Source of the DNA: Symbiodinium microadriaticum
Lineage: Eukaryota > Sar > Dinophyceae > Suessiales > Symbiodiniaceae
NCBI GenBank assembly: GCA_001939145.1
Contig: LSRX01000518.1
Location: 18,770 to 82,769 of the forward strand
Reading direction: 5' to 3'
DNA length: 64,000 bases
Of this stretch, positions 1 through 10,618 are shown piece after piece (position 1 is the first letter of the stretch; the number at the start of each line of letters is the position of its first letter). A program made the position numbers and the translations under genes. Below the pieces are notes generated by a model. The model was not told the DNA's origin and did no database searches. It worked only from the letters and a program-made list of their open reading frames with translations.

Positions 1-368
1 CTGCCGCGTGCGCCTGCGCCTTCACGCGCGTGCGCCTGCCTTAGCCCACACTTCACGCTTTGCCGCGCGTGCCCGCGCCTTCTCCGAAGGAGGCCGAGGC
101 CAGGCCAACTCTTGCCTTAACATGCGGGGGGGGAGAGTCTTGATGAGGCGAGGCAGCGGAGAGGCTGAGACGCCGCGGGAGGATGTGTGACGTAGACAAG
201 GTCTTGAAGAGGCGAGCGCTATAGCGCCCTATCTCGCGCTGTGCTGCGCGCTCGTGCAGCTCGCTCGCGCAAGCGCAACTTTCGCCACCTCAGAGACGCA
301 CGTTCGTTCATCTGCAGCAATTTTTCAGGCCACCTCTAAGACTTTCACATTCCCGCACTTTGCCTGGC

Positions 369-731
369 ATGTCGGCCTACTCAGCGGGCCGGAGCTCCCC
401 AGCAGCCCAGATGGAATTCTCTTTGCTCGTGCGCCGGGTTGAGCAACTTGAAGCCCGAACCGAGGATGTTGCCAGCCTTCGACATAGCCTATCGGTTTGC
501 CAATCCCAGCTTGCCTATTTTCAGTGTGAGGTGGAGCGCCTACAACGCCTCAGTGACAGGCTGGAATCAGCCGATAGCCTCACCCTTCAACTTAGATCTC
601 AGTTGGGATCCTCTGGCCTCGAGGTGCCAGCCGAGCGTACTCTACACATTGAATCGTGCCTTGACTGGCTCGTTCGGGCCTTACAGCGTCACTTTCCAGG
701 TAGACAGTGGCAGAGCCTCGACGAAGATTGA
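369..731 (+). CDS. Small coiled-coil protein ORF, unknown function
   Basis: A 120-residue ATG-initiated frame. After a short polar N-terminus it shows heptad-like spacing of Leu and Val with many Glu, Arg and Gln (about residues 20-75), consistent with a coiled coil, then a short W-containing amphipathic tail. No catalytic motif was seen. It could be an exon of a larger gene or the ORF1-like coiled-coil part of a decayed retroelement, since coiled coils are common in LINE ORF1 proteins. Nothing upstream identifies a promoter. Function is not assigned. Confidence 0.3.
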   Translation: MSAYSAGRSSPAAQMEFSLLVRRVEQLEARTEDVASLRHSLSVCQSQLAYFQCEVERLQRLSDRLESADSLTLQLRSQLGSSGLEVPAERTLHIESCLDWLVRALQRHFPGRQWQSLDED

Positions 732-1751
732 TGCCAGTGGCCTATAGCGTTTACGCTCGAGCCTCCGCCGACGTGCCCTGCCTACTCAAGCCTGCAGCTG
801 TTGCATGGGGCCTTCGACTAGAGTCTAGAGCCTCGGGACTCCAGTGGGCCAGATCCTCAATCGCAAACGAGGCCTCCAGGGTCGCCAGGATGCTTCGGCT
901 CCCCAGCAAAGTCGAAGATAGTGATTCCTCTTCGTCTGTATCCTCGAGGGTCAGCCGCAACTCGCAGTCGGACGACCCCTGCCAGGGAGGCTCGCAAACA
1001 CCGCCGAGGAAATCCTTGCGACCCGAGGCCTCGCCCAAGCCTAGCCTCGCCCCGCATCTACGCCTTGCAAAAACGACAAGTGCCTCAAATTACTACGCCA
1101 ATAGTTGCCCATGAGGAGCAAGCCTGTGAGCCTAACGAGGACACCCTTTTGAACGACCTTGACCTGGGTTTCGGAACACCTCAGATGCCTGATGACCGTA
1201 AGCCTTTGCAGGAGCCTATTGCTCAGCCTAAAAGCAGAGCCTGTGCCAAACCTTTGGTTAGATCCGTCTTTCGCTGTGCCCTGTGCTTCCAAAGGAAGTC
1301 CGATTGCCACTGCACTGAAGCCCAAAATATGCCATCAGGGGAATTTGCTCCCTTACCAAGCTTCTTTTACTTGCTCTCAAGCCTACAGCTGGTGCCCTGG
1401 CCTCAGATGAGGCAGTCTTCCCGCTTCGTGCCTGGCCGATTTGTCTTTCGAGACCCGGGCACGGAGTTCGCCCGCGCAATCAGTGAGGACTTTCGGTTTT
1501 TCCCCTCGGATTCCGAAGCCTCATCGCCTACCAGCAGCCTCAGCTCAGACTCTGCGGTGCCGGGCCTCAGGTACCGAGACCCGCCTCCTTTTCCGCCGAT
1601 GCATATACGCCCACGCTTCATTTATACAGCTGGCCTATGATTTTTCAAAGCCTCGAGGGGGTCCTCTTCGGGACCCAAGCCTGCACTTGGGTCCCATTAG
1701 ATTTGGAACATCAAGACTGGTACCAAGTAGTCCTATGCAACCGACCCTGCC

Positions 1752-2366
1752 ATGACTACATCTCAGAACAGGCCTCGGCATCTGCAATGCCTTTGCCTAA
1801 TGATGCTTAACAGCCCTGCTGCTGCACCGTGCCAGGTACTCGGTCATCAAGCGCACCGCGACAGCCAGAGCCTCGAGCAACTATCATTGCACAATCAGGG
1901 CCTTTGCCCCAGTTGCTGTCTTGGCTGCCATTTAGCGCTGCAGCAGCCCCCAGCCTTTTGCCATTATGCCTCGCGTCGAAGACAGGACTGGCCCAGCTCT
2001 CACAACAGCCCAGCTTACCAGTGGAACCGTGGCCAGCCTACTGGTAGCGCGGCATCTAACCTTTCGCAGGTGCAACACCTAAATGCCGGCCCATCGGGCC
2101 CTTTACCCTTCGAGCAGGACTATAGCGCTATCCACGAGCCTATGCCCACAGCCTTTCAGCCCGAAGGTGCCGACTTTGAGGCCGATACAATCCCCTTCAG
2201 CACCATTAAAAGTGAGTCTGGCCGATTTAGCCAGGCGTTTTCGCAGCCTAGACCTGCGGGTTTGAGTCCTGCAGGCCGAACGCTCCGGAGCCCAGCTGGC
2301 ACCACCATCGTGCAGCCTATCAAAGCCAACGCCTACGTGCGGCAGAACTCTGGGCTCACATGGTAG
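1752..2366 (+). CDS. Q/P/S-rich ORF, unknown
   Basis: A 204-residue ATG-initiated frame rich in Gln, Pro, Ser and His with clustered Cys near residues 31-60. Low-complexity composition and lack of a recognisable domain make the function undecidable. It lies inside the GCCT-rich stretch and may be a fragment of the same decayed element rather than a host gene. No splice-site evidence supports extension into neighbouring frames. Confidence 0.2.
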   Translation: MTTSQNRPRHLQCLCLMMLNSPAAAPCQVLGHQAHRDSQSLEQLSLHNQGLCPSCCLGCHLALQQPPAFCHYASRRRQDWPSSHNSPAYQWNRGQPTGSAASNLSQVQHLNAGPSGPLPFEQDYSAIHEPMPTAFQPEGADFEADTIPFSTIKSESGRFSQAFSQPRPAGLSPAGRTLRSPAGTTIVQPIKANAYVRQNSGLTW

Positions 2367-3079
2367 GTCTCGGGCAGAACTTCGCGGGGATGTTTTTTGT
2401 CCGCTGCGCCTTTTATGCCAAAATCGGCTGTGGAAACGTAGGCTGAACTCATCCGGCAGGTCCATGTGCTGGCGTTGGCCACCTGAAGGGTGGTTCACTT
2501 AAGGGAGATCATCGGCTTGGGCTTGTTGTGGCTGATCAGAAGGCTCGTCAGGCTGGTCGGCAGTGGGCTCCTCCTCGTTGAGGAGCTCTTCTGGGCTGAA
2601 GTGTCCCTGAAGTGGGGGAGAACCGTGGAGAACTTAGCGCCTCTTTTTGCCTCTATAACTCGCATCGAGTTTAAGGGCCCTAAGCAGGTGATACCGACTT
2701 CTCCTTCCACGCTGGACTTTGTCATCACCATGAAGGCCTACTCAGTGTCACTCGCGGTTTCACGCCGTCTGTCCGCCTCAGGCAGGCCCATTTGGCCTCG
2801 GCCTCGGCAGCCCCTGCGGGCCTCCTGCCTTTTATGCCGTTCTGCCTTAAACAAGCCTGCCTACAGGCAGGCCTCCTGAATCGTTTCACTATGTTTCATT
2901 ACTTTTCACCAAGTCTAGCCGGGGGGGAAACCTTTAGCCTGTGGTCCAGCCTCGAGACCTCGGCCCCTTCGGCTAGCCGCAAAGCGTATGCAACACGGTC
3001 AAAAATGAGAGTGTGCCTAGTTCCAGAGCAGTGCAAGCCTAAGTAGAACCTTCTGGAATCCAGTTTGCTCCACGGAGGC

Positions 3080-3661
3080 ATGTCCGCAGCGTGCCAGAGT
3101 ATCGTTACCTTGGTGATCCGCAAAGACACCAGGACAACGGCCGACGTGACCTCGAGCTTTTTGCCGGCCGTGGCCAAGGCAATCGACCCAGCTTCTGCAA
3201 GAGGCCGTCCGTGCCACTTGGCCAGGAACACTGGGCAGCCCACCCTCCAGCATGTCTTGCGACAGAAGCGAAGCTTGCTGCAGGCCTGCCGCCGGCTCGG
3301 TCGTCATGGTACGTTGCTGCAAGCCCTCCATGACTTCTGGCATAATTTCTGCAATCGTCCTCCCCGCTCCATCATCGGGGACAATCGTACTTTGCCTTGC
3401 CCGGAATGCCGTATCACCTTGCCGTCCTGCCATGCGCTTGCAGCACATCGGCATCAACAACATGGTAAAGTCGCGCTGACGACGTCCTACACCCTTGGAA
3501 CAAGTTGCCTCTGGTGCCTTCATGATTTCCACAGTACAGACGGGATCCGGTACCACCTCCTGCCGTTGGTGTCGAGCATCTCGGGTGGTGCTCCGCGTCG
3601 CTCCTGTCTCACTTTCCCTGAATTCAGGGCCGCCCGTTGGCTTTTGGCCACATGTACATAG
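3080..3661 (+). CDS. C2H2 zinc-finger ORF, probably retroelement-derived
   Basis: The frame runs about 193 residues from the ATG at 3080. Around 3396-3470 it encodes a C-x2-C-x12-H-x4-H finger (starting CPEC). Around 3505-3560 there is a second C-x2-C with a downstream His in the context SCLWCLHDFHST. Paired fingers of this kind are, to my recollection, found in the C-terminal part of dinoflagellate LINE-like polyproteins; that is family knowledge I cannot check here. The region upstream (RSLLQACRRLGRHGTL) is basic and helical. No RT sequence precedes it closely, so it would be a 3' remnant. An alternative is a small nuclear zinc-finger protein. Confidence 0.4.
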   Translation: MSAACQSIVTLVIRKDTRTTADVTSSFLPAVAKAIDPASARGRPCHLARNTGQPTLQHVLRQKRSLLQACRRLGRHGTLLQALHDFWHNFCNRPPRSIIGDNRTLPCPECRITLPSCHALAAHRHQQHGKVALTTSYTLGTSCLWCLHDFHSTDGIRYHLLPLVSSISGGAPRRSCLTFPEFRAARWLLATCT

Positions 3662-3970
3662 CACGAGACCGTCGGACCTCACGCGTGGAAGAAGAAATAT
3701 GGGTTTGGGGTTGGTAGAACCAGAGGGAACAAAGAGCAATATTGCCATAGTTTCAGCTGTGATGGGACGAGCATGAGTGAGACTTGTGAGACTCTGTAGG
3801 GCGCAGAAGACGCACTTCGCTTGAAGTGTTGGCAACGCGATACTCGTTAGATGAGTTGGAGATCACCAGATTTTGCAGTAGCTTTTGGGTTTCAGTCGAG
3901 TTTTCCAAGGTGCGGAGGCGCCGACCATCTTGGAAGGTACATCAACCATCACGTGCCCCCTTGCGGCCAG
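3662..3970 (+). other. Spacer upstream of the channel gene; 5' exon(s) not resolved
   Basis: About 300 bases with no convincing domain. An ATG at about 3851 opens a frame that runs directly into the first ankyrin exon, so a start here without splicing is possible. However, a good acceptor (CCAG before 3971) suggests the ankyrin exon is internal and that the true first exon lies further upstream. Confidence 0.3.
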
Positions 3971-6778
3971 GCGCAAATGGATGCCGGAGACATCGAGGGC
4001 AAGAGCGAGTTGCATTGGGCAGCCACAGAAGGACATGCGGCTGTTGCGGAGCTGCTCCTCGAGAAGAAGGTGGCATGGGGAGCGGCTAGAATGTATATAG
4101 GTATAGCTATAAATATGTGTATATATATATATATATATATGTTTTTTTGAGGGCAACACCTGCCGTGTGAATTATTGATGGCAGCACCTGGGAGCCAGGC
4201 TACCGTCAATGCGGGAGACATGTATGGCCGGAGCCCTCTGCACTTGGCAGTTGAGCACGGTCACGCAGCCATGGCAGAGCTGCTCCTCGAGAGGAAGGTG
4301 TGGGGGGGGGGGGAGGGGGTTCTGTGTTTTTTTGAGTTTGGGACCGTGCAGGACCTAAACCAGAAGACGCTTATGCAAGGTTCTCATACAAGACTGTCAT
4401 ACACAACCCTTGCAGGCGCCTTGGATGTGTTAAAGGCAAGTGAAGAGCCTGCTAACCTAAGCAGGTGCGGTGGGTTCACCTAAAGCCAGCAGCCATTGAG
4501 CTGCCCCAGAGCAATCGAGACAGTACATCCATTGCCATAAAACATCCCCTTCATAGTTTCCATAGATCCAGCGATCCACACGTTGATTAATGTAATCGTA
4601 AACCCTAAATCTAACAACGTAACAGGCAGATCTCGAGGCCAAGACGGCGGATGGCAAGACGCCGTTGGATGTGGCCGGCGAGTACAACCATCCAGATGTG
4701 ATGAAAAAGATCTGGAACTTGAGGGCAGGACTAACCCCTAATCACCCCCAACACCCCAAACCCTGAACCCTGAACCCTAAACCCGGACATGCCCTAAGTC
4801 CCCTTATAACCAGGAGGACGGTCACTGCGAGGCCTCTTCTGCTACCTCGTCGCTGCGGAGTTCCCAGAAGCACTGGAAATGTTGGAGGATTGGCCTTTAC
4901 CTGGCAAGGTGGGAAGCCAAGGCTCAGACAAGGCGCGCCAATCTTTGCTTGAGGCTTTCTTAGGGGTTTCTTGGGGATTTCGTGCTTTTTCTTTTGTCGT
5001 CGTCGTCGTCGTCGTCGTCGTGGTGGTGGTGGTGGTGGTTGTTGTTGTTGTTGTTGTTTACGATTTATAGGGCTTTACTTTAGTATCTTCTTACTTCTTT
5101 ACTTTATTCTGTGCTGCATTTGAGGCAGTTTCAGTGGTCAGTAATCGTTTTTCCTCCACATTCACGCATCTACGCAGTTTTCACTTCTGCGTACCGCAGC
5201 CATGGAGCACTACTCTCATCCGTATCATCACAACAACTTGGAAGCAGAGAGATCTTTGGCGACATGTTTACCTTCCTTGGCAGGTTCGAGACCTGGATCG
5301 TGCTAGGCTGAGAGAACGGCAGCGCTCGGTCCTGGCTCCTGCACGTGAAGAAGTGGCTTGTCTGGCAGAGGCATTGGATGACATAGGAGCGTCAAACTCC
5401 GTCAGAAGCATCACGCCCGCCTTTGTCCGGCGAGATGCCGTGAGTTCGAGGCATCTCCCCTATATGCATACCCCCTGCCCAGCAATAGGTGGTCATTTGG
5501 GATGTTACTCTTGGCGGCGCCTTTTTAAAATAGGTGGCAAAGGAAGACTCTAGCAAAAATAGGTGGCAACCCAGAGGGTTCGAGGGCATGCGCGATGCAG
5601 GCGTTTTGCCTTGAAGGCGGGGGTCATGAGCAGCAGCGCTGGGGGCAGCGGCACCATGACATCCATGACCAGCGGCACATACCTTCAGCACCATCACCGG
5701 CACTAGCACCATTGAATGCCACCCGCAAACAACTGGATCCGTAACTTCGGGAAAAGGATTGGCTCCGAGGGTTGGGCGCAGGGGTCCTTGTCGTGATGTC
5801 TGAGCTGAGCAGAAGCTACTTGACGCCTCTGGTGGAGAGTGTTGCATGGCAAAGGGGGCGGGGTCGAGGGATAGGCTAGGATTCTTAATGGAAGTCTTGA
5901 AGCCTGTCAGCACCAGCACCACCACCAGCATCACCACCACCAAAAGCATCACAAAGGCTGTGGGAGTTGGTAGGCGTGGAGAGAACAGTTCTAGAGGTGA
6001 TGATGGGGAGATTCAGGTGCGCTCTCGTGTGGTCTGAGTCCCTGCTGTGCTCTGAGGATACGCGCATGGTGGTGGATACGCGTGACATTGACCTCTTGGT
6101 TCAGAACTTGCTCCCAGCAGCCGAAGTACAGGCCTGCTTGAAGGTGTTGCCAGGTCTGTATGGCGCAGATGCCTGCAAGTCAGACTTCTTGAGCAGCGTT
6201 GCGTTCGCTACCAACGATGATGCCTTACAGACAGAAGCAGTCGCAGCCATGATCTCAGTCGCGTGGCAGCAGATGCGTGGAACGACCGCGCTGGATATCG
6301 GCCTTGGCTTCTTGACACTGGCATTCCTCATCTATACATCCTACGCGCATCGAAATGCACAGCCCCTGTGCGGGGCTTACGCTGTAAGATCTTCTCTAGT
6401 GTTTGAACACTGTAACCACTGTGTGGATCTTGTCACAGCCGATAGCTTCATGGCACACATCTTACTGCACCCAGTGGCTAGCTCTAACATCCTGCCTCCA
6501 AGCACATTTTACGAAGACATATCTGTGTAGAATCCACGTAGCCATCAGTGCAAGTTTGAACTGGCAGACGGTATCCTTTCTCAGGTCTGTGGAGTGCCTG
6601 TGCGCTGCGGCGGTCTTGCATGCGAAGACGAGCATCGAGGAGATGAGAGACATAGAGAGAGAGAGAGAGAGAGAAACAGAAAAATAACAATAAAACAAAC
6701 CGAAGCAGAGAGCGAGAGTGAGAGAGAGTGAGAGAGAGAGAGAGAGAGAGAGGGGTACCCCTTGCCTGTAGCCCTGGC

Positions 6779-6830
<52 letters not shown>

Positions 6831-9597
6831 AAGAAGAAGAGCGCGTGTGTGTGAAGAGAGAGAGATTTTTTTTGTGGAGCCAGGTTTTGATGTTCGGTCA
6901 TACATTCAACAGCGCCCAGCAGCTTTCAACCCGAGGAGCTTGCGCAGAACCTTGAGAGCATTTGCCGGTACAGGAGCATGGCCCTGGACTTCGGCAACAT
7001 CGCGGACCTGACCTACTTGGGGGTCGGCTGGCTCGCGTTCAGTCGACAGTTTGCGCTGGGAGGGCAGCAGCTCGAGAAGCCATACATGTCGGTCTGGTGC
7101 GGCCTGGCGTGGCTGCGCATAACGTACAGCCTTCGGGGGGAAGCTTGGATGGGCCCTCGGCTGCTCCCGATCCTGGCAGCCTTGAAGGACACTGCGGCCT
7201 TCTTCTTGGTCACGGGCATGTGTGTGGCTGGAGCGTCACATGGCTACTATAATCTTGAGCTGCGAAATGAGCCCTCGCCTGCCTACGCAGCCGTCATTCA
7301 GGTGTTAAGGCTTGGAATCTTTGGGGACTTTGATATGTTCGAGTTTGAGGGAATGAGCCCCGCTCTTCACTGCAACTCTGGCACGCAGCACTGTCAACCA
7401 GTGGACCCGGAGCCCGGGCCGGCTTATGTGTCGGCACACGTGCTCTTCTACATGACCGGATTTGGTGTCACGATCTTGCTGATGAACTTACTGGTTGGCG
7501 TGCTCGGACAGAATTTCGAGCTCTACCAGGATCGGAGCGAGATTTTGTTCCACCGGGCACGAGCTAAGTTTCTGCTGGAGCTGCGCAAGCGGCCCTGGCG
7601 GCGGCTTCTTTCTCTTCTCTCGCTGGCACATCCGTCCCGCAGACAGGCCGGGAGGAAGCAAAGAGGAAAATCCAGGATACCCCAGGTCCAGGTACCTTCT
7701 GATCCTAGGGAATGAGGTCACCCACAAAGGCTACCCCTCGGGGGGCAAGAGTGCTCGTTTTTTTTTTGCATGCTTTCAATGTTTCTTCAACATATGACTG
7801 ACCATACAGGTTGGCGTCGACCCGCCGGTGTCAGGCTGCGCTACGTGCATCTTGCTTCCGATCATCTTCGTGTGCTTTATGCCGCTCTACCCGATCCTGG
7901 GAAAAGAGCGGTTCAGGCCCTTTACCGAAGAGGTACTAAGTTACCGGGGTGGATGCACCCTCCTGGTGCTCTGTGCACCTATCTTTGTTGCTTTGTCCAC
8001 CTGCTTTCTGCTGATCTACGCCTTGCTTGGCTTCGTCTTTCGCTTCCAGGGCCTGAGGTTCGCCGTTTCCACGACCGTGGGGCTATTTGGATACCAGGGA
8101 ACGAAGGCCGCAGAGTGCAGGATCTGGCTGCTGTGCCGCAAGGAGGCACCAGTGGACGAGGTTCGAAGCGTGCGCACCGCCCTGAAGACCGACATGCAGG
8201 ACCACAAGGGCCGGGTATTCGTGCTGGACTTGAGTATATAGTATAGACCAACATGATCCTCCATTTCCGATGTATGCTTGATAACGACAATACACTCTTT
8301 GTGTTGAAGAAGCCGAACTTGCGTGGCTCATGGCCAGCAATCGGGAAGCAGGTCTCTTCTCTGGTTTCCAGAAGCTTCTCCTTGCCCCCATTGCCCTGTG
8401 CAGGAGCAGATGAAGAAGCAAGAGGCTGGAACATATCGTTTTCGTTTGCGGCCTTGCGGGTGGGTTCTATCCGGTTATCAGGTGTCACGTGCATTCATCA
8501 CATCTTGTTGGGCGCTGGCTGTTTCGTCACATCTCCAGCTTCGTGCGTGGCAAGGTGGCCAGGAGTTCAGGTCCTACTCGTGGCGGGGCTGCTTGCTGGA
8601 CCGCAGGGAGGATGTCGGTTGTGCTATACTTTGAGCCAATATCAGACGTGTTTTTGCTTCCTGACCCGCTTCTTTGCAGGCGCGCATTGTTGAAAGACTC
8701 GAGAAGAAACACGAGGAATCGCTGAGTCTCGCCCATGCATTCCATGGGATGTCTCTCCTTTGTCTTTCGTAAGGGGGGAGAAGGAAGGGAAGGCGCTTTG
8801 AGAAGCCTGAGGTAAGGTCCACAGTAAGGTGATCATGCGAAAGTCGTTTCCGGTTTTCGGTTTTCTAGGTCATCTGAGCAGCCTCTCTCTTTGGGCTTTT
8901 GAGGACCCTCAGGGGTTCGAGAGGATGCCTCAATGTGGAGTGAGGAGGGAACGTTCAGGGTTCAGATTTGTACCTGTTTTTGGGGGTGTCGGGCGGCTTC
9001 GGGAAGTTCGGGGCTCATGGGCCTTGGGGCTTAGGATGACTTTGAGCAAATGAAAGTGCGATTCTAGACCCTGCATACTTGTCGCTGTCCTTATCGGCTT
9101 TGATCGTGGGATACGGAGACGCTAAGAGTTTTGTGAGTCCACGCTAGCTCTGAAGAGGGAGAACCAAAGGGATGCCCCGTCCAGTGCGAAGAACTGAAGA
9201 CTAGGGTCCCTAGTCCTCAAGACCTGCTTGAGGCTGGATGTGAGCGGTGCCATGCTAAGCTTTTGGGAGTCCACGCGAAGTCACCCGCTTGGTCGAGTGA
9301 GGGAATTGGACAGGCATCGTAGAGAAAGTTCTCCGCATCGTTTGATTCTTGTTTGTGTTTGTTGTCGGGGCTGATACAGGAGAAGTGCGAGGAGCTGAAG
9401 CAGGCGCAGCAGGCGCTACGGTGAGTCCTGTTTTGTCCTAAACCCTAAAAACCCTAGACCCTAAACCGTAAAGCCTAAGTGTTCGAAGAGTTCGGTCGCA
9501 GGAGATCGATCACAAAATCGGGGCCTTGACCGATCTGGTGCAGAAACTGGTGGACCGGACAGGACCGGCGAACCGTCCGCACTTAGGAAAGTTGTAG
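3971..9597 (+). CDS. Ankyrin-repeat TRP/polycystin-like cation channel (multi-exon)
   Basis: Exons inferred from frames and splice sites: 3971-4069, 4199-4297, 4626-~4728, 4814-4908, 5284-5439, 6057-~6383, possibly ~6570-6640, ~6912-7691, 7810-8214, 8404-8424, 8680-~8715, 9380-9412 and 9502-9597 (TAG). The first three each encode one ankyrin repeat (GRSPLHLAVEHGHAAMAELL in the second). Exon 6057 carries the first membrane helix. Exon 6912-7691 has further helices, a pore loop with GDFDMFEFEG near 7325 and an S6-like helix ending MNLLVGVLGQNFELY (about 7470-7525), the signature of TRP/polycystin ion-transport domains. Exon 7810 adds two hydrophobic segments. The last four exons form heptads (VERLEKKHEE, EKCEELKQAQQ, LTDLVQKLV), a likely oligomerising coiled coil. 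It would be a plasma or organelle membrane cation channel; ion selectivity and gating are not readable. The 5' end is unresolved. Confidence 0.72.
4100..4141. repeat. (TA)n microsatellite in channel intron
   Basis: An alternating TA tract followed by a T run, inside the intron between the first two ankyrin exons. Confidence 0.8.
4736..4795 (+). repeat. CCCTAAA telomere-like motifs in channel intron
   Basis: Degenerate copies of CCCTAAA/CCCTGAA lie between the third ankyrin exon and the exon at 4814. They match the C-strand of a TTTAGGG telomere repeat, which is the repeat type expected in dinoflagellates and plants. Confidence 0.7.
4996..5058 (+). repeat. Block-structured GTC/GTG/GTT triplet repeat
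   Basis: Eight GTC units are followed by a block of GTG and then a block of GTT units. The tract lies in an intron of the channel gene. It reads as a polyvaline frame only by virtue of its triplet period, so I do not regard it as coding. Confidence 0.85.
6655..6870. repeat. (AG)n microsatellite tracts in channel intron
   Basis: Long, interrupted AG tracts just upstream of the main pore exon. They create long Leu/Ser or Arg/Glu shadow frames on both strands that are not genes. Confidence 0.85.
9430..9475 (+). repeat. CCCTAAA motifs in the last channel intron
   Basis: Several CCCTAAA-type units sit between the exon ending at 9412 and the terminal exon starting at 9502. Confidence 0.7.
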
Positions 9598-10120
9598 CCG
9601 AACATTTACCCAAGGGGGTGTTACGAAGCCTTACGCCTTGTGGTTCGGTCTTTGCTGCTTTTATTAGTTCGGTGGCAGAGTCAGGATGGGGTGTGGGGCG
9701 TGGGGTATGGTGCTTCGTCAAGGTTTCGAGCCTGAGCGAATGCCTCGGCCTTTGCATGGAGTCAAGGCAAGTGCGTACGGGTTTAGACGGTTCAGCGCTT
9801 AGGATTTAGGGGTAAGGGTTTATAGGGTTTAGGGATGTTTAGGGCTTAGAGTTTTAGGGTTTAGAGTCTAGGGTTGTGGATGTTGGGTTTAAGTTTAGTA
9901 GGTCTTTGGCTTTTGTGCGCTGCTGACGCAAGAGCAGCCGTCTGGAACCGCATTGACGATGGCACTATAGCCCTAAACCCTAAACCCTAAAGCCGACACC
10001 CTGAACCCTATAAGACTTGAGTCTTACACCCTTATAAACTCTAAATCACGAGGCCACGGCGACGTCCCGCATCTGCAGAATGTGACCAATCGGAAGAGAT
10101 CAGGCTGGGTTTCTGCTTGC
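9598..10120. repeat. Intergenic spacer with TTTAGGG and CCCTAAA clusters
   Basis: Downstream of the channel stop codon there is no credible coding frame. TTTAGGG-type units cluster at about 9795-9880 and CCCTAAA-type units at about 9968-10010, i.e. in opposite orientations within 200 bases. Confidence 0.65.
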
Positions 10121-10415
10121 TGCTGTATGCCGGACTTTTTCCTTCCGCCTCCCTCTCGTCCTCCCTCTCTTCCTCCTCTCTCTTCCTCAGTCTCTTCCTC
10201 CCTCTCTCCCTCCCTCCCCTTCCTCTCCTTCCCTCCCTCCCTCTGTATTTAGGCTCTCTGCGTCTCTCTCCCTCTCTCTCTGTCTTTCTCCTGCTCTCCT
10301 TNCTCCCTCCCTTCCTCTCTCGCTGCCTTCCTCTCTCGCTCCCTCCCTCGCTCGCTCCCTCCCTCGCTCGCTCGCTCGCTGGCTGTCTCGCTCTCGCTCT
10401 CGCTCTCTCGGTCTC
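10120..10415. repeat. CT-rich low-complexity tract with one ambiguous base
   Basis: A long stretch of CTCTCC, CCCT and CTCG units with an undetermined base at 10302. The ambiguous base shows the assembly was uncertain here. The open frames across it are compositional artefacts. Confidence 0.85.
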
Positions 10416-10420
10416 TGTTA

Positions 10421-10590
10421 AATGACACATGTCCAAGGCATGTCTAACTGTTCAGACAATGCCAAACGGCATTTGGCTCAAGACTGGCTTGGTCGCACAA
10501 AGTCTGCATGATTGGAGTGACAGGGTAAATACAGGCATCTTGGTTGGTTTAAACTGTTTAGATTGTGTACTGGATTTTTGCATGGTAGCG
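10421..10590 (+). repeat. Dispersed repeat, copy A
   Basis: Shares a string of matching blocks with 25148-25350 in the same order: GTTAAATGACAC, a GGCAT-TTGGCTCAA block, GGCTTGGTCGC, CTTGGTTGGTT and a TTTTGCAT end. A CT microsatellite adjoins it on the upstream side. It carries no coding frame of note. Short, non-coding and present twice, it is SINE- or MITE-like. Confidence 0.6.
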
Positions 10591-10618
10591 GAGCATTGGC
10601 TCTGAAGACAGGGACAGA

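Larger units (their letters stand above)
1..2880. other. Unrecognised GCCT-rich region, probably decayed mobile DNA
   Basis: No known protein family was recognised here. The tetranucleotide GCCT recurs conspicuously throughout, unlike the rest of the window, and several medium-length frames stay open on the + strand (coiled-coil ORF at 369, a frame to 1640 with a CxxC pair, a Q/P-rich ORF at 1752). The frames switch and overlap, as expected for a degenerate coding element. The zinc-finger ORF at 3080 follows on the same strand, so this could be the upstream part of the same decayed element. This is inference from layout only. Confidence 0.3.

Noticed and set aside
3017..3835. 272-codon minus-strand frame
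   Set aside because: It overlaps the + strand zinc-finger frame, has no recognisable domain and appears to be a shadow.
4879..5070. Polyvaline-ending ORF
   Set aside because: The first part is the channel exon at 4814-4908; the polyvaline part is an intronic GTN repeat.
5284..5300. T-arm-like CAGGTTCGAGACCTG suggesting a tRNA
   Set aside because: There is no A box, anticodon stem or acceptor pairing at the right distance upstream. The sequence lies at the start of a coding exon of the channel gene.
6462..6905. Minus-strand Leu/Ser-rich frames
   Set aside because: These are produced by the AG microsatellite.
10041..10436. Frames across the CT-rich tract containing an N
   Set aside because: Low-complexity composition and an undetermined base make them meaningless as genes.
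10470..10486. CATTTGGCTCAAG resembling the 3' end of the dinoflagellate spliced leader
   Set aside because: One T is missing and the 5' half of the leader is absent. The block is shared with the dispersed repeat at 25.2 kb, where it is further diverged, so it belongs to that repeat rather than to a relict leader.
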